From: Candidatus Saccharimonadota bacterium
GTDB taxonomy: Bacteria > Patescibacteriota > Saccharimonadia > Saccharimonadales > UBA10212
DNA length: 31,616 nucleotides
Assembly: GCA_028288985.1 (NCBI GenBank)
Contig: JAQGHE010000040.1
Span: 1 to 31,616, forward strand
Direction: 5' to 3'
Below, piece after piece: positions 8,065 to 13,853 of this stretch. The translations under genes and the position numbers were made by a program. Numbering within the stretch: the first letter of the stretch is position 1; each line of letters begins with the position of its first letter. The notes below the pieces were generated by a model. That model made no database searches, was not told the DNA's origin, and worked only from the letters and a program-made list of their open reading frames with translations.

Positions 8065-9399
8065 TTATTTCCGTTCAATCTTTCTTTTCACTGTTCGGCG
8101 GATACGAACATTTTGTTTACGGATAGCTTTTTGCCCAATTTTCTCCATAGCCATGATTGCATATTTCCAATACTGAAATCGTCTGGGGTTCGATGGACGA
8201 TATCTTTTTACTACTGTACCGGGGCGTAATATAATCCGCGTACCATCCCAGTGAAGGCCCAGATATTGCATATCGCGTGGTCTATTTTCTAAAGTCGGCT
8301 CAATAGAATTGATAGTATTAGTAAGCTGGCCATTATGATAGGTGAACGCCTCTGTTTTTGTTGGTTTTATTTTCAAGCCATTTTCCTTAAGCATTTCCTT
8401 GCAGCTTTCGTAGATTTTGCTCGCTTCTGATGTTGGGCAAACAATTAGAATATCGTCGCTATACCTCCTGTAATATCCATTCTTCATGCCAGAAATCATC
8501 TGAACTAAATCTTTGTCAAAATTAAACAAATACACATTTGCCAGTAGCCCACTCACCGAACTCCCTTGAGGAATTCCAACTCCACTCTTATTTGTTCGTA
8601 CGTTTTTTGTAGTTTCTATTATTTTTTTATAATCCTCAAGTTTACAAATCTTTTTAGACTTTCCACCAGGTATTGAAACGATATATTTCTTTTTATGACT
8701 TCTTAAAAGTTTATAAATATCATCTTCATTAATATACCTGTATTTAGTAAGGCTATTTAGAACATGATTCCTCCAGCCTTTTGTGTATTCAGGAGCGATT
8801 TCTTTAACTGATGAAACTAACTTTTTGTGACTTATTGCATCGAAAAATCCACTAATATCAAAAAGTAGGCAAGTTATGCCGTTCGATTTGATTATGTGAT
8901 TAAATGCATCTCTTGCGAATTCAACATTATTTTTTCCTAATGCTGAACGGTATGCCAACACATTTTCTGAAATCTTGTTCTGTTCAAGTTTAGCCTCGTA
9001 TTTTTTTTCAAGCCCGAAACCGTAGTAACTATACAAGCAAGAATCACGATGGGCTGCCGCCATAAGCCGGCGCGTTTTGATATGAGGATACTTCTTTTGG
9101 TTAACCCTAGCAGGGGTTTTCAGCGGGATCGGCGGACCATCAGTTTCTTCGTTTGGCATCTTAAATTTTCGTTGCCCACGGGACTCTCTAATGAATGGGA
9201 AAAATGGCCACTTTGATAATTGGCGTTCGTTATCTAGATTTTTTATCAAATTCCGAATCTCTGTTTTGTCTAGGAGAGAGATTGGCTCATCGAAATGCAG
9301 ATAGCCTCGTGAGCCAACAAATGGACGACGAAAAGGTTTCTGCCTACTTCGTCTAATTTGCCACTCAAGCCACTCGCTAGCTAAGGTTTTCGTCATCAT
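8065..9399 (-). CDS. Reverse transcriptase, Abi/UG (defence-associated) type
   Basis: RNA-directed DNA polymerase of 444 residues. Visible are motif A, FDISGFFDAIS (180-190, catalytic Asp181), motif B, GIPQGSSVSGLLANVYL (275-291), the catalytic YSDD at 313-316, the primer-grip region with LKIKPTKTE (342-350), and QYLGLHWDG (378-386). Before the polymerase core come RGYLHFD (31-37), WPFFPFI (64-70) and HRDSCLYSYY (117-126), then VLAYRS; these resemble unknown-group (UG)/Abi RTs of phage-defence systems such as DRT2. The C-terminus is short and very basic. There is no maturase X domain, no HNH endonuclease and no nitrilase or HEPN fusion. The gene is clearly richer in A+T than its neighbours, suggesting transfer. 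No ribosome site precedes ATG 9399; instead a strong hairpin (9413-9456) ends 14 bases before it, and a structured leader with its own promoter lies further upstream. The exact DRT class cannot be named by eye. Confidence 0.9.
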   Translation of the reverse strand: MMTKTLASEWLEWQIRRSRQKPFRRPFVGSRGYLHFDEPISLLDKTEIRNLIKNLDNERQLSKWPFFPFIRESRGQRKFKMPNEETDGPPIPLKTPARVNQKKYPHIKTRRLMAAAHRDSCLYSYYGFGLEKKYEAKLEQNKISENVLAYRSALGKNNVEFARDAFNHIIKSNGITCLLFDISGFFDAISHKKLVSSVKEIAPEYTKGWRNHVLNSLTKYRYINEDDIYKLLRSHKKKYIVSIPGGKSKKICKLEDYKKIIETTKNVRTNKSGVGIPQGSSVSGLLANVYLFNFDKDLVQMISGMKNGYYRRYSDDILIVCPTSEASKIYESCKEMLKENGLKIKPTKTEAFTYHNGQLTNTINSIEPTLENRPRDMQYLGLHWDGTRIILRPGTVVKRYRPSNPRRFQYWKYAIMAMEKIGQKAIRKQNVRIRRTVKRKIERK

Positions 9400-9412
9400 T
9401 AAATCATGAGAT

Positions 9413-9848
9413 TTGGCTCTCCATATGGGACGACGTCATATTGCCTGGAGAGCCAATACTCGTTTAGAACGAGCGAGCATGTTCCGCAGGCTACGGCGAT
9501 TCGGTCTTCCATACCTGCCCATCTCCTACCGTGGAGTTCGTCCGAGAATCCAAGGATTCTTTCACAATGGTAATACAACCTGGAATAATATCTTTATGAC
9601 ATCATTCTTCTTAGCTGTCTTGGTGCTTACCCGGCGTCCGGGCGTGCACCGGCGAAGGTTTCTTGGCGACGTCTTCAAGACTCTCCAAGCAAACCTGGTC
9701 AGTGCGATTCTTGCTGTCACCAGCAGAGGAATTGACTGAATTGCTACCTTCGTCCGAGACACAGAACATGCTCATCTGTGCGTCCGTTAAGATAAATACC
9801 TTTTCGGCTCGTCCGTAACACCTCCCAAAAGAAGGAGCTAAAGATAGT
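9413..9848 (-). ncRNA. Candidate structured RNA preceding the RT
   Basis: About 435 bases between the minus-strand promoter and the RT gene are packed with inverted repeats. These are a 10-bp stem 9413-9422/9447-9456 with an inner 5-bp stem 9423-9427/9437-9441; 6 bp at 9459-9464/9468-9473; 7 bp at 9545-9551/9554-9560; a two-tier GC-rich stem 9622-9626/9646-9650 with 9630-9634/9638-9642; and 6 bp at 9760-9765/9775-9780. The hexamer CGTCCG (plus strand) occurs five times (9539, 9635, 9751, 9781, 9810), and the 11-mer TTCGTCCGAGA occurs twice (9537 and 9749). Several UG/DRT enzymes and all retrons use an adjacent non-coding RNA as template or cofactor, so this is the obvious candidate. Open frames within it (for example 108 codons on the plus strand from 9413) look incidental. 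The boundaries are estimates. Confidence 0.6.
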
Positions 9849-9854
9849 AAAGTT

Positions 9855-9863
9855 ATTATACCA
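9855..9863 (-). promoter_or_regulatory. Extended -10 promoter of the RT/ncRNA transcript
   Basis: On the minus strand the sequence is TGGTATAAT, a perfect extended -10 (TG-n-TATAAT). Transcription would begin near 9848 and run through the structured leader into the RT gene. No -35 hexamer at normal spacing is obvious, as is common with extended -10 promoters. Confidence 0.65.
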
Positions 9864-9891
9864 TCAAAGCGCAAGAGGTTTTCTTACAGAT

Positions 9892-9920
9892 TCTCGAGGT
9901 GCGCCCATTATGGCAGACAA
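9892..9920 (+). repeat. Cassette-boundary repeat, copy A
   Basis: The core GGTGCGCCCATTATGG followed by CAGACAA aligns with copies B to D and is the most divergent copy. It contains the small inverted pair GCC/GGC around CATTAT. It separates the RT promoter region from the first rightward small gene, so it is either the first site of the array or its insertion point. Confidence 0.5.
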
Positions 9921-9967
9921 TTTCCGAAGAATATTACTTTTTACGTTAACTATTGTATTGTTAATTT

Positions 9968-10267
9968 ATGGGCGAGGAAATCAAGGCAAAACTAGCCGAC
10001 TTTCATAAGTTCAATGACATGGCTCGGAAACTCTTCAGTGCATCCGAACTTATCCCTGGACAGCCAGTAAAGGTTCACACCTTGACTGATTTAATGGAGT
10101 CTTCAAAATGGCGAACAAAAGCAAACATAGCCTTAAATGAATTCCATCAACTTTTAGCTTCTGAAGTAAACACTTTTCCGTACAATATTTCTGAGTTAGA
10201 AAAAGAGAAAGTTCAGTTAGAAGCAAAGCTTAAAGAAACAGAAGACTGGCTATCTAACAACTCATAA
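9968..10267 (+). CDS. Hypothetical protein (cassette 1)
   Basis: Small acidic soluble protein of 99 residues that I do not recognise. Residues 70-95 are rich in E, K and L with heptad-like spacing (ELEKEKVQLEAKLKE), suggesting a C-terminal coiled coil or helical hairpin. There is no signal peptide or membrane segment. No Shine-Dalgarno sequence is seen before ATG 9968. The gene lies between repeat copies A and B, is AT-rich like the RT, and is followed by an intrinsic terminator (10315-10346). It fits a cassette carrying one gene, its repeat and its own expression signals. The reading frame is plausible but has no family support from me. Confidence 0.6.
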   Translation: MGEEIKAKLADFHKFNDMARKLFSASELIPGQPVKVHTLTDLMESSKWRTKANIALNEFHQLLASEVNTFPYNISELEKEKVQLEAKLKETEDWLSNNS

Positions 10268-10271
10268 TGAG

Positions 10272-10308
10272 TTCGAAGTGCGGCCACTATGGGCAGCCAA
10301 GCATAAGC
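10272..10308 (+). repeat. Cassette-boundary repeat, copy B
   Basis: Core CGAAGTGCGGCCACTATGG followed by GCAGCCA, beginning five bases after the cassette 1 stop. Its similarity to copy C continues for about 12 bases past the core (CATAAGCAAT against TATAAACAAT). Internal pairing GCC-ACTATG-GGC and outer GTGC/GCAT could form a short imperfect hairpin. Confidence 0.7.
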
Positions 10309-10314
10309 AATACC

Positions 10315-10346
10315 AATAATGCCAGTTTTGTGGCATTATTTTTATT
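10315..10346 (+). terminator. Intrinsic terminator between cassettes 1 and 2
   Basis: Perfect 10-bp stem AATAATGCCA/TGGCATTATT (10315-10324/10331-10340) with loop GTTTTG, followed by TTTATT. It would stop transcription from cassette 1. It ends directly at the ATG of the next gene, so that gene needs a promoter overlapping the hairpin or lies on a leaderless mRNA. Confidence 0.75.
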
Positions 10347-10859
10347 ATGAACATACTTTTGACCGGCGAACCTCATGCTGGTAAATCCACATTATTAGAT
10401 AGACTCGTTAATGATATTGATAACAAGTTGGGATTTGTCACTACAGAGGTTTCAGAAAATGGTTCACGCACTGGATTTGAGTTAGTCTCGGCTCTTGGAA
10501 GCAGGGCATTATTGGCAAGCATTGATTCGCCAAGCGAAATCAGAGTGTCTCGCTACGGCGTTAATTTAGACATACTCAATTCGTTCATTGCAGAATTGCC
10601 GCCAATCGAAGACGACCAGCTCCTATACATAGATGAAATTGGACAAATGGAATTATATTCGGAGCAATTCAAAAATCTCGTTCAGGGCTATTTAGATTCA
10701 AGCAATCCCTTTGTAGGCACCCTCAGTAGTGTGTATCATGACGACTTCACTGATAGTTTACGACAAAGGATGGACGTTGATATCGTAGAAATTACACCTG
10801 ATAATCGTGATGAAATCCGAGTTAAGCTCGCCGATAAAGTTGCGAAGTACGTCCAATAA
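10347..10859 (+). CDS. THEP1-like nucleoside-triphosphatase (cassette 2)
   Basis: P-loop NTPase of 170 residues. Walker A is GEPHAGKST (7-15), directly at the N-terminus. FVTTEVSENGSRTGFEL (30-46) is the THEP1-type segment with T-E and the R-x-GFxL pattern, and Walker B is IDEIGQME (95-102), characteristic of the NTPase_1/THEP1 family (PF03266). Family members hydrolyse various NTPs slowly; their cellular role is poorly known. The C-terminal codons (AKYVQ and stop) lie inside repeat copy C, so the boundary element supplies the end of the protein. ATG 10347 comes immediately after a terminator hairpin with no room for a ribosome site. The gene is AT-rich, like the other cassette genes. Confidence 0.85.
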   Translation: MNILLTGEPHAGKSTLLDRLVNDIDNKLGFVTTEVSENGSRTGFELVSALGSRALLASIDSPSEIRVSRYGVNLDILNSFIAELPPIEDDQLLYIDEIGQMELYSEQFKNLVQGYLDSSNPFVGTLSSVYHDDFTDSLRQRMDVDIVEITPDNRDEIRVKLADKVAKYVQ

Positions 10860-10880
10860 GGACAGCCACGTATAAACAAT
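10842..10880 (+). repeat. Cassette-boundary repeat, copy C
   Basis: Core GCGAAGTACGTCCAATAAGG followed by ACAGCCA. It overlaps the last codons and the stop of the NTPase gene. It has the best internal symmetry of the four: GTCC-AATAA-GGAC nested in GTACG/CGTAT. Similarity to copy B continues through TATAAACAAT. Confidence 0.7.
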
Positions 10881-10889
10881 GTAAGTTTC

Positions 10890-10904
10890 TGCTAGAATCA
10901 GCAT
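10890..10904 (+). promoter_or_regulatory. Extended -10 box of the VOC gene, leaderless
   Basis: TGCTAGAAT (10890-10898) is an extended -10, and six bases separate it from ATG 10905, so transcription should start at or within a base of the start codon. The promoter is carried inside the cassette. Confidence 0.6.
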
Positions 10905-11300
10905 ATGGCAAATAGAGTACTTATAAATTTACCCGTTAAAGATCAAAATATATCCAAGAACTTCTTCACTCAAGTTGGATTTTCGCTTAATCCAGAACTT
11001 ACCGATGAGTATGCGACATGCTTTAACATAGATGAGAACACGGTGATTGCTTTATTGAACGAATCACACTTTAAGGGCATAACGAATAAGCAAATTGCGG
11101 ATACATCAAAAACTGCTGAAGTGCTTATTTCTGTAGGCGTACAGAACAAGGAAGAAGTCAACTCGTTAGTAGACCGCGCCATCACGGCAGGCGGCTCGGA
11201 GCTTCATGAACCAAAAGACCTTGGCTGGATATTCGGGCGCAGTTTTGCCGATTTAGACGGACATCAGTGGAATATTTTCTATAAGAATGACAGCGAATAG
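10905..11300 (+). CDS. VOC-fold protein, glyoxalase/bleomycin-resistance-like (cassette 3)
   Basis: Protein of 131 residues with the two-lobed VOC layout (PF00903). The start INLPVKD followed by SKNFFTQVGF is the typical first beta-alpha unit, and DLDGHQWNIFY closes the second lobe. The usual metal ligands are not kept: the first-strand His/Glu is Asn, and the late Glu after GHxW is replaced by Asn. It may therefore be a binding rather than a catalytic member. VOC proteins are common in mobile cassettes, where some bind drugs or toxins; what this one binds is unknown. It has a cassette-borne leaderless promoter just upstream and repeat copy D begins right after its stop. Confidence 0.85.
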   Translation: MANRVLINLPVKDQNISKNFFTQVGFSLNPELTDEYATCFNIDENTVIALLNESHFKGITNKQIADTSKTAEVLISVGVQNKEEVNSLVDRAITAGGSELHEPKDLGWIFGRSFADLDGHQWNIFYKNDSE

Positions 11301-11327
11301 TGCGAAGTATATCCACTAAGGGCAGCC
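11301..11327 (+). repeat. Cassette-boundary repeat, copy D
   Basis: Core TGCGAAGTATATCCACTAAG followed by GGCAGCC, starting directly after the VOC stop. It ends five bases before the stop codon of the leftward gene at 11332 and so marks the right border of the accessory island. Beyond GGCAGCC the sequence no longer resembles copies B and C. Confidence 0.7.
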
Positions 11328-11331
11328 TCCC

Positions 11332-11868
11332 TTAAAGAGCGGCTAGTTTCGAGATTTTTTCGCGGTAGGCTCTCTGGTTGAATCTGCCAGGATAATCAAC
11401 AAGCTTTGTGTTAAGGACATTAAAACCCGCCTGGCGCAGCGGTTCCGCAGCCGCGTCAAAAACATTGGATTTTATTAAGATTATTTTGGTATCATTCTCC
11501 GCGAGTTTTTTGACACGTTCAATAAGCTGCGGTAGGCTTTCGCGGATTCTTTCTTGGCGCTGTTTTTTAGTAACTTTGTGAATCTGGGATTTTTCTAGAG
11601 CCTCGATCATATACCAGCCGTCATCTTTGAATTTGTTTAGCCACATCTGCTTTTGTTGCTGCAGAGTATCCTCCGGCAACTCGGCAGCTTCAGGATACAG
11701 AGCGCGGATAGTATTTGTAAAAAGCCGATCTTCCTTACGTATGCGGTCGGTGTAGTAAAACTGCCGGCTGCTTTGAATTTGCGGGCGAGGTGGCGGAGAT
11801 TCAGCAATCAAGAGTACCTTGATATGTTCAGGCCGATACTGCTGACGAATTAGCTCATATGAACTCAT
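11332..11868 (-). CDS. Hypothetical protein, possible uracil-DNA-glycosylase-like fold
   Basis: About 178 residues from ATG 11868 (MSSYELIRQQ); in-frame starts at 11883 and GTG 11907 are possible. The stretch KVLLIAESPPP near the N-terminus resembles the first strand and loop of UDG-superfamily proteins (LLIGEAPG-like). The rest alternates strands and helices and contains KIILIKSNVFDAA, a second Rossmann-like strand. The catalytic Asp and the His motif of true uracil glycosylases are not apparent, so I would not call it an enzyme. It is a stand-alone leftward gene whose stop abuts repeat copy D, which suggests the accessory island was inserted right behind it. Confidence 0.65.
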   Translation of the reverse strand: MSSYELIRQQYRPEHIKVLLIAESPPPRPQIQSSRQFYYTDRIRKEDRLFTNTIRALYPEAAELPEDTLQQQKQMWLNKFKDDGWYMIEALEKSQIHKVTKKQRQERIRESLPQLIERVKKLAENDTKIILIKSNVFDAAAEPLRQAGFNVLNTKLVDYPGRFNQRAYREKISKLAAL

Positions 11869-11943
11869 ACACCAATGGTACATCACCCCAACGCTCGCAT
11901 CGAGCACACTCGAAACGTGTCCAGTGAAAGCATAAGGCTATTG

Positions 11944-11972
11944 TTGAATTACTTATATGAGAATGAGATAAT
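11944..11972 (+). promoter_or_regulatory. Sigma70-type promoter of a candidate small RNA
   Basis: TTGAAT (11944-11949), 17-base spacer, GATAAT (11967-11972). The expected start is near 11979. No open reading frame follows before a strong terminator, which suggests a non-coding transcript. Confidence 0.5.
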
Positions 11973-11978
11973 GCACCC

Positions 11979-12129
11979 GGTATCTATCTAGACAATTTGT
12001 CATAAATTGTCGAATAGTCGCAGCTTAAACTAAAGTTGCGCTTCAGTAGGGTTATAAAAACCTTGCACGTAGATTCCAAACCGCAGATCTTGTGTCTGCT
12101 GGTATGGAATAGTGTGCAAGGTTTTTTTT
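11979..12129 (+). ncRNA. Candidate structured small RNA, about 150 nt
   Basis: Between the promoter at 11944-11972 and a terminator there are three consecutive hairpins: 8 bp at 11991-11998/12004-12011 (GACAATTT/AAATTGTC), 8 bp with one G-U at 12019-12026/12033-12040, and the long terminator stem at 12057-12125. There is no plausible coding frame. The motifs of tmRNA, SRP RNA, RNase P RNA or a T-box were not recognised. It may be a free small RNA, or a 5' leader with an attenuator for the membrane protein at 12173, although that gene has its own -10 and ribosome site. Confidence 0.5.
12057..12129 (+). terminator. Three-tier intrinsic terminator
   Basis: The outer stem AAAACCTTGCAC (12057-12068) pairs with 12114-12125. 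The middle stem ATTCCA/TGGAAT is 12073-12078/12105-12110, and the inner stem CCGCAGA pairs with TCTGC and GG (12081-12087/12095-12102). A run of eight T (12122-12129) overlaps and follows the stem. A very stable rightward terminator. Confidence 0.85.
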
Positions 12130-12172
12130 ATGCTATTCTCGAAATAACCTTAACCGGAAAGGACTTTGGTAA

Positions 12173-12577
12173 ATGAATAATAGCAACAGCTCTAAGCGAG
12201 AAGTGATTACTAGGCGCCAAGTAAGGGGATTAATGGCTGCCCTAGCCGTGCAGTTCGTGCTGGGAGTCGCGCTTACTACGCTGATTAGTTATAGCCCCGA
12301 CAAACACAGTGGTGTTCAGACTACATTTCTTGTCCTGCACATAATTGTGGCCATAGGCATCTTGATCGGGGTAACCATAAGGTTAGTCCTTGCTGTGCGG
12401 TGGCATTCTTTGCAGATTCCTTCAGCTATAGGCCTGCTTGCTTCGTTAGGAGCGTTTGTCTGCGGCGTAATAGCTACTAAAAGCGGCAATGACGTAGCTG
12501 TATTCTTGATGGCTATTGGCTTTATAATTGCCTTCGCTGCCTATGGATACAGCTTGGGCAAACTAACTAATTCTTAA
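12173..12577 (+). CDS. Hypothetical four-helix membrane protein
   Basis: Protein of 134 residues with a charged, Ser/Asn-rich N-terminus and four hydrophobic helices at about 20-40, 52-72, 81-100 and 106-126. The second helix begins LHIIVAIGI and ends in R and H residues; no conserved catalytic or cofactor pattern is clear. It is probably an inner-membrane protein of unknown function. GGAAAGGA (12156-12163) gives a good ribosome site nine bases before ATG 12173, and the extended -10 TGCTATTCT (12131-12139) gives a leader of about 28 bases. It sits just downstream of the candidate small RNA and its terminator, and upstream of an ABM-domain membrane protein in the same direction. Confidence 0.75.
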   Translation: MNNSNSSKREVITRRQVRGLMAALAVQFVLGVALTTLISYSPDKHSGVQTTFLVLHIIVAIGILIGVTIRLVLAVRWHSLQIPSAIGLLASLGAFVCGVIATKSGNDVAVFLMAIGFIIAFAAYGYSLGKLTNS

Positions 12578-12648
12578 AAAATTCCAGGCCGAGACACCCA
12601 GCTAGCTTACTCCTAGCTATGTTATCTTCTAAAACTCTAGGTAAGTTT

Positions 12649-12660
12649 TATAATGTGTAT
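12649..12660 (+). promoter_or_regulatory. -10 box with leaderless start for the ABM-domain gene
   Basis: TATAAT at 12649-12654, then exactly six bases, then ATG 12661. This favours 12661 over the in-frame ATG at 12619, which would place the -10 box inside the gene. Confidence 0.6.
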
Positions 12661-13224
12661 ATGAAAAAATCTGTTCAACAAACTACATTTCAGCCAATTA
12701 CCGTTACCTTTAGCTGGGAAGTTAAGAGCGGCAAGGAAGAGGAATTTACGAACTGGCTCCATGGCATCGCCAGAGCGGCCACGCGGTGGCCGGGACACTT
12801 GGGAGTCACCAATTTGCGGCCGCCAAAAGGCCAAGATACCTATCAAAGTGTTTTGCGCTTTGATACCGATGAACATTTAAAGGCTTGGCTGGATTCCTCA
12901 GAGCGTCATGAATGGATAGATCAGTTAAAGGGCATCGCTGTTGTGCATAGCAATAAAGCCACTGGGTTGGAAAGTTGGTTTGACCTACCGGGCCAATCAG
13001 TCGCACCACCCCCTAAATGGAAAATGGTAGCTGTTACCTTCATAGCTGTCTATCCATTGAGTCTACTCCTAGGCGCCTTCGTGTCGCCTCACATAACTAA
13101 GTGGAACATTTTTATCAGATCATTTCTGTTCCCTTTAATTGTTCCGGTGGTTCTAACCTATTCCTTTATGCCGTTTCTCACTCAACACGTATTCAAGCGC
13201 TGGCTCTATAAACTTCGATCATAA
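12661..13224 (+). CDS. ABM-domain protein with C-terminal membrane helices
   Basis: About 187 residues. Residues 1-115 form an antibiotic-biosynthesis-monooxygenase (ABM, PF03992) ferredoxin-like domain: PITVTFSWEVKSGKEEEF, then FTNWL, a GHLG turn, and a strand SVLRFDT followed by a helix ending SSERHEW. Two hydrophobic helices follow, at about 120-140 and 150-170. This ABM plus two-helix layout is known in a conserved family of uncharacterised membrane proteins (COG3224-like). ABM domains can be heme-degrading or quinone-modifying enzymes, or merely structural; no activity can be stated. Start chosen from the leaderless promoter. Confidence 0.82.
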   Translation: MKKSVQQTTFQPITVTFSWEVKSGKEEEFTNWLHGIARAATRWPGHLGVTNLRPPKGQDTYQSVLRFDTDEHLKAWLDSSERHEWIDQLKGIAVVHSNKATGLESWFDLPGQSVAPPPKWKMVAVTFIAVYPLSLLLGAFVSPHITKWNIFIRSFLFPLIVPVVLTYSFMPFLTQHVFKRWLYKLRS

Positions 13225-13280
13225 CAACCTTCGAAGTAATCATAGCTTCCTTAAAACCATCTCTTGGGGCAAAACCAGTT

Positions 13281-13853
13281 TTATGTAAGTTGTTTGACTT
13301 CTTCGTAGCGGAAACAACTGACAATGTGGTCGTTGACCATGCCGACAGCTTGCATGTGAGCATAAATAATTTTAGGGCCAACAAATGTAAACCCTCGTGA
13401 CCTTAGATCTTCGCTAAAGGCTTCGGCTTCGGGGGATAATGCGGGTGCGTCGTGCAAAGTCTGCCACTCGTTCTGTATCGCATGGCCGCCGACAAATTGC
13501 CATTGGTAGTCGTTAAATGAACCGAACTCTTCTTGTATCTCTAAGAACTTTTGGGCGTTATCTATAGCCGAGCGTATCTTTAAGCGGTTACGTATAATGC
13601 TTGAGTCTTGAAGTAATGTCTCAACCCCTTTTTCGCCAAAGCGAGCGACTTTATCGGGATCAAATTGTGCAAAAGCTTTGCGGTAATTGTCGCGTCTTTG
13701 CAGTATGGTTTGCCAGCTCAAACCGGCCTGGGCGCCTTCCAGCAGCAGGTAGCCATACAATTCGCGGTCGTCATGTAGCGGAACACCCCACTCAGTGTCG
13801 TGATAATGTTCATAAAGCTTATTGCCGATTGCCCATTCGCAGCGTGTCTTCAT
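13281..13853 (-). CDS. tag: DNA-3-methyladenine glycosylase I
   Basis: Base-excision repair enzyme that removes 3-methyladenine from alkylated DNA. It has 190 residues, the normal length. It begins MKTRCEWA with the zinc ligand Cys, followed by HDTEWGVP (zinc-ligand His and the base-recognition Glu/Trp), LEGAQAGLSWQTIL, GFTFVGP and GMVNDHIVSCFR, which supplies the last His and Cys ligands. All family hallmarks are present. Its ATG overlaps the stop of the CMD gene (ATGA, 13850-13853), so the two are translationally coupled in a leftward operon with a damage or detoxification flavour. Confidence 0.96.
   Translation of the reverse strand: MKTRCEWAIGNKLYEHYHDTEWGVPLHDDRELYGYLLLEGAQAGLSWQTILQRRDNYRKAFAQFDPDKVARFGEKGVETLLQDSSIIRNRLKIRSAIDNAQKFLEIQEEFGSFNDYQWQFVGGHAIQNEWQTLHDAPALSPEAEAFSEDLRSRGFTFVGPKIIYAHMQAVGMVNDHIVSCFRYEEVKQLT

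Noticed and set aside
8065..9399. Group II intron, retron or diversity-generating RT
   Set aside because: There is no maturase or endonuclease domain, no intron domain V-like end, no retron-type VTG or NAxxH motifs recognised, and no template/variable repeat pair or Avd gene.
9413..9739. 108-codon open frame on the plus strand in front of the RT
   Set aside because: It lies over the hairpin-rich region, its composition (Arg-rich, no domain) mirrors structured RNA, and it has no promoter or ribosome site. It is more likely incidental to the RNA on the other strand.
9562..9874. Two minus-strand open frames (66 and 87 codons) in the same region
   Set aside because: They overlap each other and the hairpins and have no ribosome site. 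I cannot exclude that part of the frame is used if the RT makes concatemeric cDNA, but nothing in the sequence shows it.
9892..11327. Classical integron attC sites or Xer dif sites
   Set aside because: The repeats lack the attC core sequences and only the left side is conserved, so no standard dif arm pair can be assigned. No integrase gene is in the window.
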